Shown here one piece after another: positions 15,071 to 16,113 of a stretch of 16,113 nt of DNA; position 1 is the first letter of the stretch, and each line of letters starts with the position of its first letter. The DNA is taken from positions 1-16,113 of the forward strand of contig DBCB01000139.1 of assembly GCA_002303765.1 (NCBI GenBank), in the 5' to 3' direction. Source of the DNA: Planctomycetaceae bacterium UBA969 (GTDB lineage Bacteria > Planctomycetota > Planctomycetia > Gemmatales > Gemmataceae). The position numbers and the translations under genes are program-made. Under the pieces are notes generated by a model. It had not been told where the DNA came from, made no database searches, and saw only the letters and a list, made by a program, of their open reading frames with translations.

Positions 15071-15109
15071 GTTATGAAGAAATTCATAACCTTTCAAGTT
15101 CTTTGAGCG
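15071..15109 (+). promoter_or_regulatory. rRNA leader boxB-like hairpin plus boxA-like site, module 2
   Basis: GTTATGAA (15071-15078) and TTCATAAC (15083-15090) form a perfect eight-pair stem closed by a GAAA tetraloop (15079-15082). GTTCTTTGAGCG (15098-15109) follows eight bases later and resembles boxA. It repeats the hairpin-then-boxA arrangement of module 1. Confidence 0.5.
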
Positions 15110-15193
15110 AAAACCAATTTTAAGCGAACATCAGACTCTTCTGCGATTTGAACCGGTGAAATTTTCGCATGTCGAAAGTCGATCCGTTATTCA

Positions 15194-15209
15194 GAAGCCT
15201 TCGGGCTTC
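15194..15209 (+). ncRNA. UUCG tetraloop hairpin just before 16S rRNA
   Basis: GAAGCC (15194-15199) and GGCTTC (15204-15209) enclose UUCG, an extra-stable tetraloop. It ends about ten bases before the inferred mature 16S end. No U-tract follows, so it is more likely a folding or processing element than a terminator. Confidence 0.5.
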
Positions 15210-15218
15210 ACGCATATA

Positions 15219-16113
<895 letters not shown>

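Larger units (their letters stand above)
14716..15218. other. Divergent intergenic region and rRNA leader (no protein gene)
   Basis: This stretch of about 500 bases has no convincing coding frame. The left 146 bases are AT-rich and must hold the purQ promoter on the - strand. A TAAAAT on that strand (14754-14759) is a possible -10, but I see no good -35. From 14862 rightward it holds the rRNA promoter and a leader of about 330 bases with several hairpins and boxA-like motifs, listed separately. No tRNA gene is visible. Confidence 0.7.

Noticed and set aside
15194..15209. UUCG hairpin before 16S as an intrinsic terminator
   Set aside because: No U-tract follows and it lies inside the rRNA transcript directly ahead of the mature 16S end.

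Overview
The window looks like chromosomal DNA of a planctomycete, probably from the Gemmata/Isosphaera side of the phylum. The main support is the partial 16S rRNA gene at the right end, whose first ~895 bases have planctomycete-type sequence (the helix after the 5' conserved block, and GGCTGCAG instead of GGCAGCAG at the 338 site). Base composition is moderate and Shine-Dalgarno sites are often weak. No mobile element, CRISPR array or tRNA gene was seen.

Left part (1-11215, all + strand): a run of genes separated by about 90 bp at most and often by fewer than 20. They are the C-terminal part of a flavin-dependent halogenase-like oxidoreductase, an MFS transporter with an unusual charged insert, a GT4 glycosyltransferase, a hot-dog acyl-CoA thioesterase, a prenyltransferase/terpenoid-cyclase-fold protein, an ABC ATPase with a giant FtsX-type permease that carries an EF-hand-like loop, a tandemly duplicated multi-spanning membrane protein, and a small helical protein of unknown function. 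The mix of tailoring enzymes and exporters could be a lipid or secondary-metabolite locus, but the genes may simply be co-transcribed.

Middle part (11189-14715, all - strand, transcribed from right to left): a compact cofactor operon, purQ, nadC, birA, then a rhodanese domain that runs in frame into a lipoate-protein ligase. The rhodanese frame is interrupted by one TGA, exactly where I recall Cys in the YCxCPxEA subgroup of rhodaneses. A stable hairpin follows the TGA at bacterial-SECIS distance, and no other stop occurs until the end of the ligase. The best reading is a selenocysteine-containing rhodanese fused to a lipoate-protein ligase (~354 residues). A nonsense mutation or sequencing error is the alternative. 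This is the most interesting object in the window.

Right part (14716-16113): a divergent intergenic region with a strong rRNA promoter, a structured rRNA leader holding two hairpin-plus-boxA modules, and the 5' part of the 16S rRNA gene on the + strand, cut by the window end.
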